The translations under genes were made by a program, and so were the position numbers. Shown here piece after piece: positions 20,852 through 31,450 of a DNA stretch of 64,000 bases. The DNA lies in NCBI GenBank assembly GCA_038373885.1, contig JAWZYV010013165.1, positions 1-64,000 on the forward strand, written 5' to 3'. Origin of the DNA: Cheiracanthium punctorium (lineage: Eukaryota; Arthropoda; Arachnida; Araneae; Cheiracanthiidae). The notes beneath the pieces were generated by a model that ran no database searches, was not told the DNA's origin, and worked only from the letters and a program-made list of their open reading frames with translations. Within the stretch, counting starts at the first letter, position 1. Every line of letters begins with the position of its first letter.

Positions 20852-22725
20852 CCCTTATACCACTTTAAAAATCGGGCCTTTAGCTCATCTGGCAAAGGTT
20901 GGTCCCAATTTGCTTCAGCTGCCCAAGCTTCTTGAAGGAGCAATTTTGCAGGTATCATTATTGGTACTATGAACCCCAGTGGGTCAAAAAGCGAATGTAC
21001 CAATGACAATAGTTTTCTTTTAGATAAACTTTCTTTTAGATGGTCTTCTACATGGTCGATTTTAAGCTGCATGAAGAGAGTATCCTCCCTCCGGTCCCAT
21101 TGGAGACCTAAAACTGGAGATACAGGATCTGACAAGTTCTCTGATGACTGATATTCACTATCTGGACCAAAAGTCCAGATCCGCAGTTCCATTTTGGCTT
21201 CTGCCATAATGTTCGTTGCTTGATTCATAAAAATTTCAAGCTCTGCTTTCGTATCAACGGATGTGACGCAGTTGTCAACGTAAAAGGATTTTGAAAGTTT
21301 CTGGGCAACACCTTCAAAATTTCTATGCACATTACTAAGGTGAAATGAGATCACTGCCGCCAACAGATATGGACTACTTGTAACCCCAAATACAACCCTT
21401 TTATGGCGGAACTCTACAATTTTGTTATTTTCCCACCAAAGAAATTTCAGATAATTTTGATCTTCTCGCTTTATGCCAATCTGCAAAAAGGCTCGCCTGA
21501 TATCAGAAGTTACGCCAATCGCTTTTTCCCTAAACCGCATTAAAATCGCAGGGATTTCTTCTACGAGATTTGGACCCTTTGTCAAACAATCATTTAGTGA
21601 AAATGAATTATCTGATTTGCACGAAGCATCGAAAACGGGCCTAATTTTACTAGTTAGACTATCTAATTTTATAACTGGATGATGTGGCAAATAGTGTCCC
21701 TTCGCTTTCTCTTCTGATTCTGGAATCATTTCCACAACATCCTCAGACAGCCATTCCTTAAATACCTTATCGTACTCATCAAAGTAATTTAATTTCTTCA
21801 ATTTTCGTGTAGTGGCAAAGAGCCTTTTTTCCGCAATATGCCGATTAGAGGCAATGTTAGGTGGAAAATTTTGAACCCACGGCAAGCTCACGCAATATCT
21901 ACCATCTTCGTTTCTACAAAGCCCCTTCAAAAATTGTTCCTGAGCTAAATGATCTTCAATCGCTTTAGAAAAGGTTTGCGCTTCATCGGCAATGCCAATT
22001 TTTTCCAAATCCCACATATCGGAAACTTTCATATTTTGAACATGGAGATTAGTTACTAACATGGACTGGGTACCCTCAAAATTTTTAACACTTTCTCCTT
22101 TTGGCTCTCCACACAGAGTCCATCCTAACTTAGTATTAATAGCGGTCAAACCCTCCTTAAGTTGAATTACATCACCTGTAATAATTTGCCCATAAATATC
22201 GCTACCAATTAAAATTTCTATCTCAGGATAATCGTTGCCCACATCTGAAATCCAAATTCGGTGGCTCTTTAATTCCTTTAATAACGGACCCTTAGGGATG
22301 CGTGGTATACCACCACAAATAGTATCCTGATCCAAAAAACAGAACTGATATTCGGTACCTTTTCCAACAGGTCTCAATCTCATAGAATATCGTTTGTGAT
22401 CTTTAGCCTCAGTTTTCGTCCCCCCAAACAGCGTATGAGTTAATTTTTCAGAAGAAAGGCCTTTTAAATTTAGGGCTTCAGCTGTAGATTTTAGAACGTA
22501 AGATCTCTGCGATCCACAATCCAAAAGACACCTTACCCTTTTCCTTATATCCCCCGACACTACCTCAACCATTAATGTCATGAGAATAACTTCCTTCATA
22601 CACGAAGGGGTAGACATAGTAGTTTGTACCGCAGTCGGCACTTTTGTATTCTCTGCGTTTTCGCACCTTTTTCTTGAATCTCGGGGCATAATATTATGGG
22701 ATGCGATCGTTTGCACACATGGCAT
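20812..22725 (-). pseudogene. BEL/Pao protease and reverse transcriptase
   Basis: A 637-codon frame. A retropepsin-like aspartic protease (DUF1758 type) has its active site at LLDCGS, residues 67-72. The peptidase-A17/reverse transcriptase region spans about 310-600: YLPHHPVIK, SKIRPVFDAS, TSDIRRAFLQI (first catalytic Asp, residue 408) and YVDNCVTSV at 482-490, where the usual YVDD box reads YVDN. The last residues belong to a connection to RNase H, lost to a frame change at about 20840. The first ATG here is probably not a true start, since gag reads into this region in another frame. Confidence 0.92.
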
Positions 22726-23927
22726 TGAATAAATTGTCTGCAGTCCCTCGCAAAATGTCCAGGCTTAAGACAGCGGAGGCAACACTTTAATTCTCTTAAT
22801 TTGTCTAATCTTTCCTTTAGGGGCCAAGACCGAGCCGAAAAACATTCCTTACTTTCATGACCTTTCCCGCAAAAAACACACTTTAACTCTTTAGTAGCTA
22901 CCAAACTTGCGGCGCTCGCGAAAGATTTTTTATTTTTGAAAACCTTGTTCTCCTTAGGGTGCTCTTCCCGCGAGGGCGAAGAAATTTGAAACCCTGACCG
23001 TGCAAGTTTCACCCTCTGCTCTCCCTCAACCTCTTTTCGCAAAAATTCCAAAAGATTTGAAAGACGTGGTCCCTTGGCACTAAATAGTAAGCTTCTCTGC
23101 CAGACCCTAATCAACTCAGCTGATAAACATGACTCCACCATCGGATATAGCCAGGCGGTGTTGGAGTCTTGGTTCACACCTAAAGACTCAAGAGCTCTGA
23201 GATAGGACTCAATTTTATCAAACAACGACACTAGTGGTAATTTATCTTTATCTTGTGAGCGTACATTTTGAATAATTAATTTTAACAATTCTCTCACATA
23301 AATCTCAGTTAAAATTTCCTTATTGCCAAATCGCTCCTCAAACGCAGAAATAGTCTTCGGATAATTTTCTGAAGTTAAGGGATAGCTCTCAATTAACTCA
23401 TAAGCACGGGTCCCGGGTACCATTGATTGCGCCAAATAATGGAATTTGTCAACATCATCCAGATTACTATCCTCATGGATCTTTTTAAACTGGCCCCAGA
23501 ACGAAAGATAACTCAATAGTTGCCCATCAAACTTTTTTATTTGAATTTTCGGCAATTTATACCGTTTTTCATTACATGTATTTATAATACCATCAACTTT
23601 AGAACTCATATTAATTTTCAAGTCTGAAATATTCGTTTTTTCTTTTATTCGACGACTAAGAGTAATAAATTCATCCAAACATTCCTCGCAGCTTATAACT
23701 TCGTTATCGATAACTTCTTCCGAATTCTTAGCTGCTATCATTAAATCTAAAAATTCAGAATCCTGAACTTTTAATTCTGCACTTATTGTTTTTAATTTAA
23801 TGAATTTATCGTCTAAAACGGACCTATCCGGTTCATCTTTCTCTAATTCATCTTTTAAAACTTTAGCCGTTCTAGTAAAACTGCTACGAGTAGCAGATCG
23901 TTTTTTCTTTAAAGCCTCAAGACTCAT
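22596..23927 (-). CDS. gag: BEL/Pao Gag
   Basis: A 443-codon frame from the first ATG after the leader. Residues 1-110 are charged and helical; a DUF1759-type capsid-like region follows from about 123 (KLPKIQIKKFDG through FWGQFKKIHED to FEERFGNKEI). The C-terminal third is basic and has CCHC zinc knuckles: CVFCGKGHESKEC, CLRCLKPGHFARDC and a half-finger CHVCKRSHPIILC. These bind the genomic RNA and form the particle. The frame differs from the protease frame by one phase near an A run at about 22673; family members usually read through in one frame, so this is either a mutation or, less likely, programmed frameshifting. Confidence 0.92.
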   Translation of the reverse strand: MSLEALKKKRSATRSSFTRTAKVLKDELEKDEPDRSVLDDKFIKLKTISAELKVQDSEFLDLMIAAKNSEEVIDNEVISCEECLDEFITLSRRIKEKTNISDLKINMSSKVDGIINTCNEKRYKLPKIQIKKFDGQLLSYLSFWGQFKKIHEDSNLDDVDKFHYLAQSMVPGTRAYELIESYPLTSENYPKTISAFEERFGNKEILTEIYVRELLKLIIQNVRSQDKDKLPLVSLFDKIESYLRALESLGVNQDSNTAWLYPMVESCLSAELIRVWQRSLLFSAKGPRLSNLLEFLRKEVEGEQRVKLARSGFQISSPSREEHPKENKVFKNKKSFASAASLVATKELKCVFCGKGHESKECFSARSWPLKERLDKLRELKCCLRCLKPGHFARDCRQFIQCHVCKRSHPIILCPEIQEKGAKTQRIQKCRLRYKLLCLPLRV

Positions 23928-24227
23928 TTTTTACTTAACTCTTTAAATCTCAATTTATAATCCTAACAAAGGCCCCCTACAAAGGCCTGTAAGTCCTATA
24001 TATTAGTTTTATAATAGCAGAATTAAGATTCCCTCTAAATACAGTAAATGAATTCACAAAAACTAATAACATTTAATACAAATATGAAATCGAAACCTAT
24101 TTAAATACATATAATCCTCATACATAAATTTTATTTTCCCAACGCACAAACAGTTCTCAATTAGTATGATCATTTCCCTGATACAAAACCAAATTAAACG
24201 TATCCTGGCTGGCTCGCCATTTTTCTA
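23928..24227 (-). other. BEL/Pao leader with primer binding site
   Basis: Eight bases after the 5' LTR (minus strand) lies TGGCGAGCCAGCCAGGA, which begins with TGG like primer binding sites complementary to a tRNA 3' CCA end. I cannot say which tRNA. The remainder is the untranslated leader up to the Gag ATG. Confidence 0.7.
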
Positions 24228-25008
24228 TGTCAGAACTCAAACGCAGTACAAAATGAAAAATACATCGCATTTAAATTGTTCTCAGAATTCGCAAAAAGAA
24301 AACTTCAAAAAAGTTCTGACACAGAAAATTTGCTGCTAATCTGCGATGACGCGCTCGCAGGGCAGCTAACGCATAACAGTAATAACCAAGAGAAAAACAA
24401 AACATCAAATTTAAACCAAAAACTCAAAACTCATTAACATTACTTTTAATGAACACTTAAAATACAATGCTTATACTTAAACTTAGAAGACACACAGCTA
24501 AATATAATCTATATACATATATACAGGGAAATAATCATGTCTAGCAATCCAATCAATTTTAACTTACTCAAAACGCACTGTGACGCAGAGTAATTTAATC
24601 CTATATACACAGAATATCCAAACCTGTTGAGCGAGCAGTGAATTTCATCTTAAAATTTTCTATCATTTTACAAGATATAAACGCAACAAATATAAATGCC
24701 CTTTTTGAAATAGTTGGCATTAAAAACCATCTTTCAATTTTACTTAATACGCAGCAATTCTTTTTAACTGGGACAAAGCCCATAAAATTATCCTTTCTTT
24801 CTCAACTTCTTTTCTCAGTATCCAAAAAACCTCTACCTCAATTTGTTTATTGCATCGCTCCCGGGGAGGCCCCCGTTCTCTCAAGAGGCCCCGCGTAAGG
24901 GGCAGTAAGCTAATTGAAACCCCTTTACAGACACGCAGCATCATCTGGTGAATAAAATTAAAAATCAGTTAAATGATTTGGCTTTGATTCAATTGGCAAT
25001 CGCCAACA
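24228..25008 (-). repeat. 5' LTR of the BEL/Pao element
   Basis: Same borders as the other LTR (TGTCAGAACTC to CGCCAACA). The small open frames on both strands at 24601-24944 are repeated in the other LTR and are not genes. Transcription of the element should start here on the minus strand, but I do not see a clear TATA/Inr pair. Confidence 0.95.
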
Positions 25009-25013
25009 AACCC

Positions 25014-25517
25014 CAAAACGCTGATGTTAAGATCATAAATAAATAAGTATCATACGACTCACATGTGTCGGTCCAGCTTATTTTTTGTTGTTTTTCTTAC
25101 TTCGTGATTACAAAAAAAAGGAAGAAAAATAAATAAATTAATTAATAAATAAAAAGAGCGCTACGAGCGGACAGAGAGCGAAAGCCAGATAAACTTACAG
25201 TACGTCACCCAAGTTTAAAAGCCGATACGTTTTTCTGTTCTTACTTTTCTGTAAGCAAAATTTCTTTATGATGTAAATTAGTAATTTGTAGCTATGGTCC
25301 TCCCACATGGTTGAGCAACTAACAATATGCGTTGAATTGTTAATTGAAAGAAATACCAAGTGTGAATTTGAAAAGTTGAAACCAGAAGTATTGAGACGAT
25401 TCAGTTTTTCTTAACTTTTCTGGAAATTAATCATCTTAATGTAACGAAATTCAGAAATATTTAGTATGCAGCTATTCTTTTAATTTGAGGAATGCTCTAT
25501 GTTGCCTGTGTCTGGAA
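25014..25517. other. Unannotated interval
   Basis: A/T-rich DNA between the retrotransposon and the next MITE, with no supportable gene. Confidence 0.45.
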
Positions 25518-25521
25518 TTAA

Positions 25522-26020
25522 CTCCTTAACGCGCAGTGTTCCCCCTCTGGGAACACCAAACTCTGACGTTTTGACTGTTGCCAGTCACGAAGAATAGATT
25601 TGATTTCTATAAAAATAGTTGCTGGTGACATAGCTCCAAGAGAATCCTTAACTTTTTAGAACGTCATTTCCCGAAAAAAAATTGTCACGATTATTTTTAA
25701 CAGCACTGACCTCTGCTGAAAAATGTAAGAATGCGAGAACAGCTGGATAGATTGCCCAATGCTGAAAAAAGGGCAGCCGTTGCCATCGTTCGACTTAACT
25801 ACCAGCAAGATGGCGGACGATCGAAACGTTCATCGCGTACCCAGACCCTTTTTTGACGACAGCTGGCTGTGCCGCACAGCCAGCTGTCGTCAAAAAAGGG
25901 TCTCTAGATCTGTGGCACGCGATGAACGTTTCGATCGTCCGCCATCTTGCTGATAGTTAAGTCGAGCGATGGCAACGGCTGCCCTTTTTTCAGCATTTGA
26001 AAGGGTTGCGCCTCAAAGGG
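25522..26020. mobile_element. piggyBac-like MITE copy 2, full length
   Basis: TTAA flanks both ends (25518-25521 and 26021-26024). The left part is the 'B arm': CTCCTTAACGCGCAGTG, then TCTGGGAACACCAAACTC. The right part is an almost perfect palindrome of about 2 x 130 bp centred on GCTGGCTGTGC/GCACAGCCAGC, ending TTGCGCCTCAAAGGG. Both palindrome arms contain CAAGATGGCGGACGATCG (read inward). No coding capacity. Confidence 0.9.
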
Positions 26021-26024
26021 TTAA

Positions 26025-26458
26025 TGAGGACGATAAGGCAACACTCACACACATTTTTCCATATTTAAATTTAAATTCTAGCACTACCAGAATTATTACA
26101 GGTTAAGAATATGTGTAAGTAGTTGTTATGGCAACAAATATATCACACAAAATTTTAATAACGTATCGTGTTTGTTAATAATAATACTTTTTTTTTTTTT
26201 TTTTTTTTTTTTCATTTTTCTCAGAATTATAACAGGTTAAGTCTGATATAAGGCGGATTCGTATAACACGAAGGAAAATCTGCGATCTTTTTCCTTTAAC
26301 ACTCTAAAAAAAAGTTTCGTACCTCAAAGTAAATGAATGAGACAGATGGTTCTGTATTGCCTGTAAACACTGCTGATGATGCTCACGTGTTTGTATCATC
26401 TAAGTGACTCCTACGACAAGGAACGTGTCTACCGTGTTATAGGGGATCTACTATATTG
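26025..26458. other. Unannotated interval with a poly-T tract
   Basis: A 26-base T run at about 26189-26212; otherwise nothing supportable. Confidence 0.45.
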
Positions 26459-26608
26459 TCTACGGCAGTATAAAGGCCCTGGATTTTGGCCTACCTCGTG
26501 GCTGTTGATCTGACGGCCTGTATTTTGGGGCGATTTTCTCCGGATGTAACGTGAATAAGCATCAGAAACCTATAAAAAAGCCCTTCGTCCAAAGAATACC
26601 CCCTAGGT
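26459..26608 (+). mobile_element. SINE, left part, split by a hAT element
   Basis: Shares with the copies at 56455 and 62685 the body 'ttttggggcgattttctcc', then 'atgtaacgtgaataagcat' and the 'cctataaaaaagccc' end block. The copy continues after 27295 ('ctaggtagatagctcttgtg'). Confidence 0.55.
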
Positions 26609-27295
26609 CAGGGATGGGCAAACTACGGCCCGCCGGAAGGTTTTATCCGGCCCGCTGATAGAATTTTAATTTGCCGGTTCGACGGAAATTAAAAGGAAAA
26701 ATATATTTATTTATTATATATCCATATTAAGAATTATGAAAATGGCTTGAAAAAACTGCATTTTGAGTTCGAACGCAGATTTCAAGATTTCAGTGCCATT
26801 CAAACAGAATTGGATATTTTTACCATGCCTTTCAACGTCAATTGTGAAGCAGTGAGGTCCGATTTGCAGCTTGAATTAATTGAGTTGCAATCTAGCAGTC
26901 ATCTCAAGCAGTTGTTTCTAAATATGCCAGAGTTTTACAAATCATTATCGAAAGTTTCCCAAATTTAATATTTCAACCCCAGAAAATCAGTGCTATGTTT
27001 GCTTCATTTTATATATGTGAACAAGTGTTTTCAACTATGAACCTGAGAAAGAATTCTTTCAGAAGTAGACAGACAGATGAGGATTTAGCCTTGTTCCTCA
27101 GAATCAGTGCATCTGACTTCGAATCTCAATATAAGGAAAAAATGAAATCGCAATTTCATTTATCTCATTAACATATTTAAATTGTAATATTTGTATATTG
27201 TTTTTAAAATTTTAGAAAAATTTATCTTGACCCGCCAAACTTTTTTTTTTTTTTTCGATTTTCGGCCCGCGACCGAAAAAATTTGCCCATCCCTG
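26609..27295 (+). mobile_element. hAT transposon remnant inserted in a SINE
   Basis: Inverted ends CAGGGATGGGCAAACTACGG and (from the right) CAGGGATGGGCAAATTTTTT are followed by CGGCCCGC blocks. Flanking 8-mers CCCTAGGT and ACCTAGGT match at 7 of 8. Ends of this type (CAGGGRTSGGCAAAC, then CGGCCCGC) are known from Charlie-like hAT transposons in many animals. Most of the transposase is deleted; its last part remains as a pseudogene. Confidence 0.9.
26747..27170 (+). pseudogene. hAT transposase C-terminal remnant
   Basis: The frame to 26968 reads FERRFQDFSAIQTELDIFTM, then VRSDLQLELIELQSSSHLKQ and EFYKSLSKVSQI. After a one-base frame change the dimerisation region continues with FASFYICEQVFSTMNLRKNS and a segment ending FLRISASDFESQYKEKM. 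The LQLELIELQ and CEQVFSTMN blocks are typical of the GTF2IRD2/ZBED5-like hAT transposases. The catalytic DDE part and the BED finger are missing. Confidence 0.85.
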
Positions 27296-27420
27296 ACCTA
27301 GGTAGATAGCTCTTGTGTCACTTTGTCATAAACATCAAACTAAAATTTTGCGAGATTTAAGTACAATGCGTCAAAAATTTGGAGTAAAATATTGCTGTGT
27401 TGGAAAGTGCTTTATAATCG
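27296..27420 (+). mobile_element. SINE, right part
   Basis: Continuation of the SINE at 26459-26608; 'taggtagatagctcttgtg' then 'catcaaactaaa' corresponds to the 3' end of the copy at 56455-56660. Confidence 0.45.
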
Positions 27421-28150
27421 ATGCTTTACGCTTGATTTATCTTTCTGTTTTTTATTTTTTATCATATTCGTTTAGAGCATTATAATGCTCAAGTTCACAT
27501 TGAGAAACAAACATCACTTTCAGGATAAGATGGTCTTCAATTGGTTTTCATTCATGTATCACGCTTGAAGGTCAAGGTCTTATATATTCTCTAACTTTTA
27601 TTGTTTTTGTAAATTTTCCATCCAGCTTTTCTCTCACGTTCAAGAAACTCTAGCCTGTTAAATCATGTTACAAGTTCTCAGGACTACGTGCCCCGGTGAA
27701 AAACCAATCCCTTTTCTATACGTGTTCAGGGTGAAATGTAATCCATCGCTGGTTCAAATTAATACTTGGAGAACACTTCGAGATAATAGCGGAGGTTAAT
27801 GTTCAGAGAAAAAAATAAGTCCATTTCTTGAAATCTATGTAAAAAGTAAGGAAAATAAAAATCTGAAATTCTTCCAGATTTTATTTACGCACTCGTCTGT
27901 AAGAATTTCAGTTAAAAAAAAAATATCTATTCAATCAATTCTGCCATATAGAGGAAAATAATAACTGTAAGTGCTCATAGTTCGCATAATTTTGTAGCTG
28001 AAACTTGCATCTATTGTTGTTTGGCTCCTCCTCAAACAATCATATGACCGCCCATCCTAGTGACGTCTTTAAAAGGTGAACTTCAGTTAACTATGCAAAA
28101 ATATATGGTTCTTTAGGGTTTCATAAAACAAAAAGAAAGAAAGCCTTTTG
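27421..28150. other. AT-rich interval, no gene
   Basis: No supportable feature. Confidence 0.45.
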
Positions 28151-28154
28151 TTAA

Positions 28155-28310
28155 CCTTTTCAGGCGCAACCCTTTCCCAATGCTGAAAAAAGGGCTCGAC
28201 TTAACTACCAGAAAGATGGCGGACGATTGAAACGTTCATCGCGTGCCACAGATCTAGAGACCCTTTTTTTGACGACAGCTGGCTGAGCCCGCGCACAGCG
28301 CAAAAAATCA
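28155..28310. mobile_element. piggyBac-like MITE copy 3, truncated
   Basis: TTAA (28151-28154) then CCTTTTCAGGCGCAACCC and the palindrome arm with AAGATGGCGGACGATTG and CACAGATCTAGAGACCC. An internal stretch is deleted after GAAAAAAGGG, and the right half is lost soon after the loop. Confidence 0.7.
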
Positions 28311-29163
28311 TAAAAATTAAGAAAATAATAAGAATATGAAAAAAAAATGGATTATTTAACAAAACACAACAAGCCAAGAGAGAATCCAGAGGAGATAACG
28401 CAAAAATATCTGCTGTGAGCACAATAAAATTGTGCGAACGAAAGCTCCTCGCTTCCCCCGCAACTCTCCCTCACTCTCTCGGCGTCTTTCCTCAGAGACC
28501 GGTTGAAAGGGCCACTCGGGCCAATCGCATGTGCGAGCGACGAAAGTCTATGCTGTAGTAACCTACGATACCGTGCGTTAGCTATAATAAACGCGTTTAA
28601 TAATAGTGGGGGAGGTGGGGGAGAGTAAAACTCATGTTTTAAATTCACAAAAATCTGGAAGTGTACTTAATATATATTTTTTTAAATTTAATTTGTTAAT
28701 GCATTTATTTTTTAGTTTTTCCTCTGGGGGTTCACGTGCTCATGTGCTCTAATGGAGGAGCCGCCACTGCCCCCGGCATGAATATCTGAATGCTCCCGTT
28801 GTGGCTAAGCGCACGCACTCACTTGCATGACATGACACTGTTACTTCCGGCATTCGCTGAACCACAGCAGAAAGTATTCGAAGACTTAAACTGGGAAAGT
28901 AAGATTGGACGCAGAAAGAGCATCGTGGCTGTTGCATTCGTGCAACGATGAAATCGAAATCAATCGTTCGTTGAAGTGCGCTGGTCGTGTTGCGAAATCT
29001 TGTGCATCCAATAAGAGTGGCATTCTTTAACTTTCTTGTTTTTAGTTTTCATTTTCCTTTTTTGTCCTTTTTAACCCTTTAGGGGCTGAGTCAGAACATT
29101 TTTAGACTGCAGTGCTGTCATCTGTTAGCTGTAGAAAGAGTTACGAAGAATGGCACGTCTACG
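28311..29163. other. Locally GC-richer DNA, no gene established
   Basis: 28430-28640 and 28740-28960 are richer in G/C and CpG than their surroundings, which could reflect a regulatory or exon-near region or old transposon DNA; GAGCCGCCACTG near 28759 is a lone hAT-type end. The minus frames at 28352-28648 and 28749-28937 show no recognisable domain. Confidence 0.4.
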
Positions 29164-29455
29164 GAAAAAACACTCAAAATACTGGTGTTAAACGATAAAG
29201 TAAATAAAAAAGTTTGTAAAAAACACACATAAGATGTTATAGGTAAGTAGATATGTACGTTTCGACCACAAACTGTTTTGGTCTTCCTCACTCTAAGCCC
29301 TTCGTCTGAAGGAGCACAGGGAACTGTGCTCCCTGTGCTCCTTGTGACGGAGGGCTTTGACTGAGGAAGACCAAAACAATTTTTGGTCGAAACGTACGTA
29401 TCTACTTACCTATAACATCTTATGTGTGTTTTTTACAAACTTTTTTATTTACTTA
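29164..29455. mobile_element. Foldback element copy C
   Basis: Left tail (GGAAAAAACACTCAAAATAC, then TGGTGTTAAACGATAAAG), outer stem with TTTGTAAAAAACACACATAA, then an inner arm with GATGTTATAGGTAAGTAG and GTACGTTTCGACCACAAA. The centre is GGGAACTGTGCTCCC and the complementary arm follows. The right outer end stops at ATTTACTTA without the tail. I do not find a convincing target duplication. Confidence 0.75.
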
Positions 29456-30179
29456 ATGACACTCCTAATTAGTAGTTTTCAAAGTATTCTTTTATATTTT
29501 ACAGAAATGTAAACAGGTGACAAACAGACGCTGCCACTAAAGGGTTAATATTTGTTTAACCCTTCTCTGGGGTACCCTTCTTCCTCTTCTTGGAGCCTCT
29601 GTCCTCTTCCAAGCGTTGTAAAATAAAGTAATCATTTCATTTCTCGTAGGGAATCCACAATGGTTCATCAATCCATCATGATTGATCACGAGAAGCCATC
29701 GGTAGAACCAGCATGCGACAACACCGGAAGACGGTGTGCATCTGCAAAAACAAAGAATTACAAAAAAAAAAAAAAAAAAATGTGTGGACTGATAACAAAA
29801 GGATTTCATTACAATAGATCGATATTTTACTTAAATAATATTGGAAGAAATGAACAAGCAGGCACAGGCTATTTTAGGCAATAAGCATTTTTCAAACTCG
29901 CCAGGTAGTGTTGAAGACATGACAGATGAAATTATTGATATTTCTTTTCGTGCAGTGCCACCAGAGTGGATTTCCGATACAAATTCTTATCGGCTTTCCA
30001 TTAATGAGAATTTTCACCCGAAAATGCCTGGCAGTGACTAATAAATTTAAAACTTTCCGATTTGTCTGATTGCATTGATCGAGTAAAAGAAATCTGCAAT
30101 TTCTGCTGCTGGAACGCTGGATAGGGAAATTGTTTGAGTTGTTTTTACACGAGTTTTGAGAAGTTCTCACGGATCGTAC
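29456..30179. other. Unannotated interval
   Basis: Short open frames on the plus strand (29660-30041) have no recognisable domain. A poly-A tract sits near 29761. Confidence 0.4.
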
Positions 30180-30183
30180 GTTA

Positions 30184-30355
30184 ACGCTTTGAGGAGCAAT
30201 CCTTACCCAATGCTGAAAAAAAGTGCAGCCGTTGCCATCGCTCGATTTAACTACCAGCAAGATGGAGGACGAGACGATCGAAACGTTCATCACGTGCCAC
30301 AGATCTAGAGACCCTTTTTTGACTCAGCACGGCCAGCTGCGTCGAAAAAAGGGAC
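30184..30355. mobile_element. piggyBac-like MITE copy 4, truncated
   Basis: TTAA (30180-30183) then CGCTTTGAGGAGCAATCC and the palindrome arm with CAAGATGGAGGACGAGACG. The second arm is reduced to GGCCAGCTGCGTCGAAAAAA. More diverged than most copies. Confidence 0.65.
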
Positions 30356-31442
30356 GGGCAACGCGTAAACGCGATGGGCAAATGAAGAGCAAATGAGGCA
30401 AGCATTGCCACATAGGTGCCGCTCTAAAACATGCACGTGGCTATGATACTCCTCAGCTAATTTCATTTTTTTTTTTACAAATTTTGTTGGAATATTATAA
30501 CTCTAGTAATTTTTAACCTAATGATGTCATTTCAAAATTGTCACAACAGTGAATCCATCGCTCGACTTGGCGCAAAATGTTGCGTGCCAATTTACTTCTC
30601 TAATTTTTTACATTTATCGCTTGTTCCAAAATATGAAAACTAGAAAAATATAGTGAATTGAAATTGCAAGATATTGAAAAGGGGAAGGAAGAACTCTATA
30701 CTGGAAATGATGGTCAGTGATTCACGTTAGGTTTGTACGCAGTTGGGTTAGATCTGAATTATTCGGTGGTTTTTCAGTTGCTCCCGTGTAATTGAAAAGT
30801 ATCCAAATCACCAGTACAAAAATAAATAAATAAATAAATAAAAATAAAAACTCTACTAAATAGTTACTGATTTCATTGTACTCAAGGCAAATTATTAGTT
30901 ACTGATTTCATTGTCACTATGGCAAATTATTATATCGTAACTATGATATGTTCTCTGTTCGTATTCGATAAAGTATATCAATATTAATAAATATACAATC
31001 AGCATTTTTAGGTGCTCTAATAACTGACTTCAATATATAATCCGAGAGTATGTTTGGTCGGAAATATTTCCATAGACATCTCCTTAATAATATAATGTTA
31101 TTTTCATCTCCTGTTGATAGGCGATATATTTCAAAACATTTCCACTAATAATTTCACTCTTTACAAATTTTGTTGTAATATTATAACCTTATAGTACTGC
31201 AGAAACTTAAGTGTTGTTATTTCAAAATTGACACAACAATGGAACCATCGCCCGACTTGGCGCGAAATACTGCGTGCCAAATTACTACTATAATTTTGTA
31301 CGGTGCATTAGCATATTACGTAAAAGTTTTAGCATTCGCACAGCCTCCACACGAACTTTAACTGTGTCGAATTTCGCGTTCGTGCGTTCGCTCAATGTGA
31401 TGCAAAAGGGACACAAAGGTTTTCCTTAGCGTATTTATATAT
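30356..31442. other. AT-rich interval, no gene
   Basis: A direct repeat is visible by eye: 'ttacaaattttgttg' with 'cgacttggcgcraaat' and 'gcgtgccaa' occurs at 30474-30595 and again at 31161-31280. It is an unclassified diverged repeat. (AAAT)n lies near 30819. Confidence 0.45.
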
Positions 31443-31450
31443 GCATCAGG

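Larger units (their letters stand above)
17732..25008 (-). mobile_element. BEL/Pao LTR retrotransposon, complete but frameshifted
   Basis: Two near-identical LTRs (17732-18518 and 24228-25008) are flanked by an exact 5-bp target duplication AACCC (17727-17731 and 25009-25013). On the minus strand the order is LTR, primer binding site, gag, protease, reverse transcriptase, RNase H, integrase, LTR, as in the BEL/Pao superfamily. The coding region occupies four frames (gag 22596-23927, protease-RT 20812-22725, RNase H-integrase 19325-20851, integrase C-terminus 18765-19415), whereas family members normally carry one long frame. Very similar LTRs point to recent insertion, yet the frameshifts make this copy non-autonomous unless they are assembly errors. 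Confidence 0.95.

Noticed and set aside
28430..28960. CpG-richer region as a second promoter
   Set aside because: No exon with splice signals nearby and a hAT-type end lies inside it; evidence too thin.
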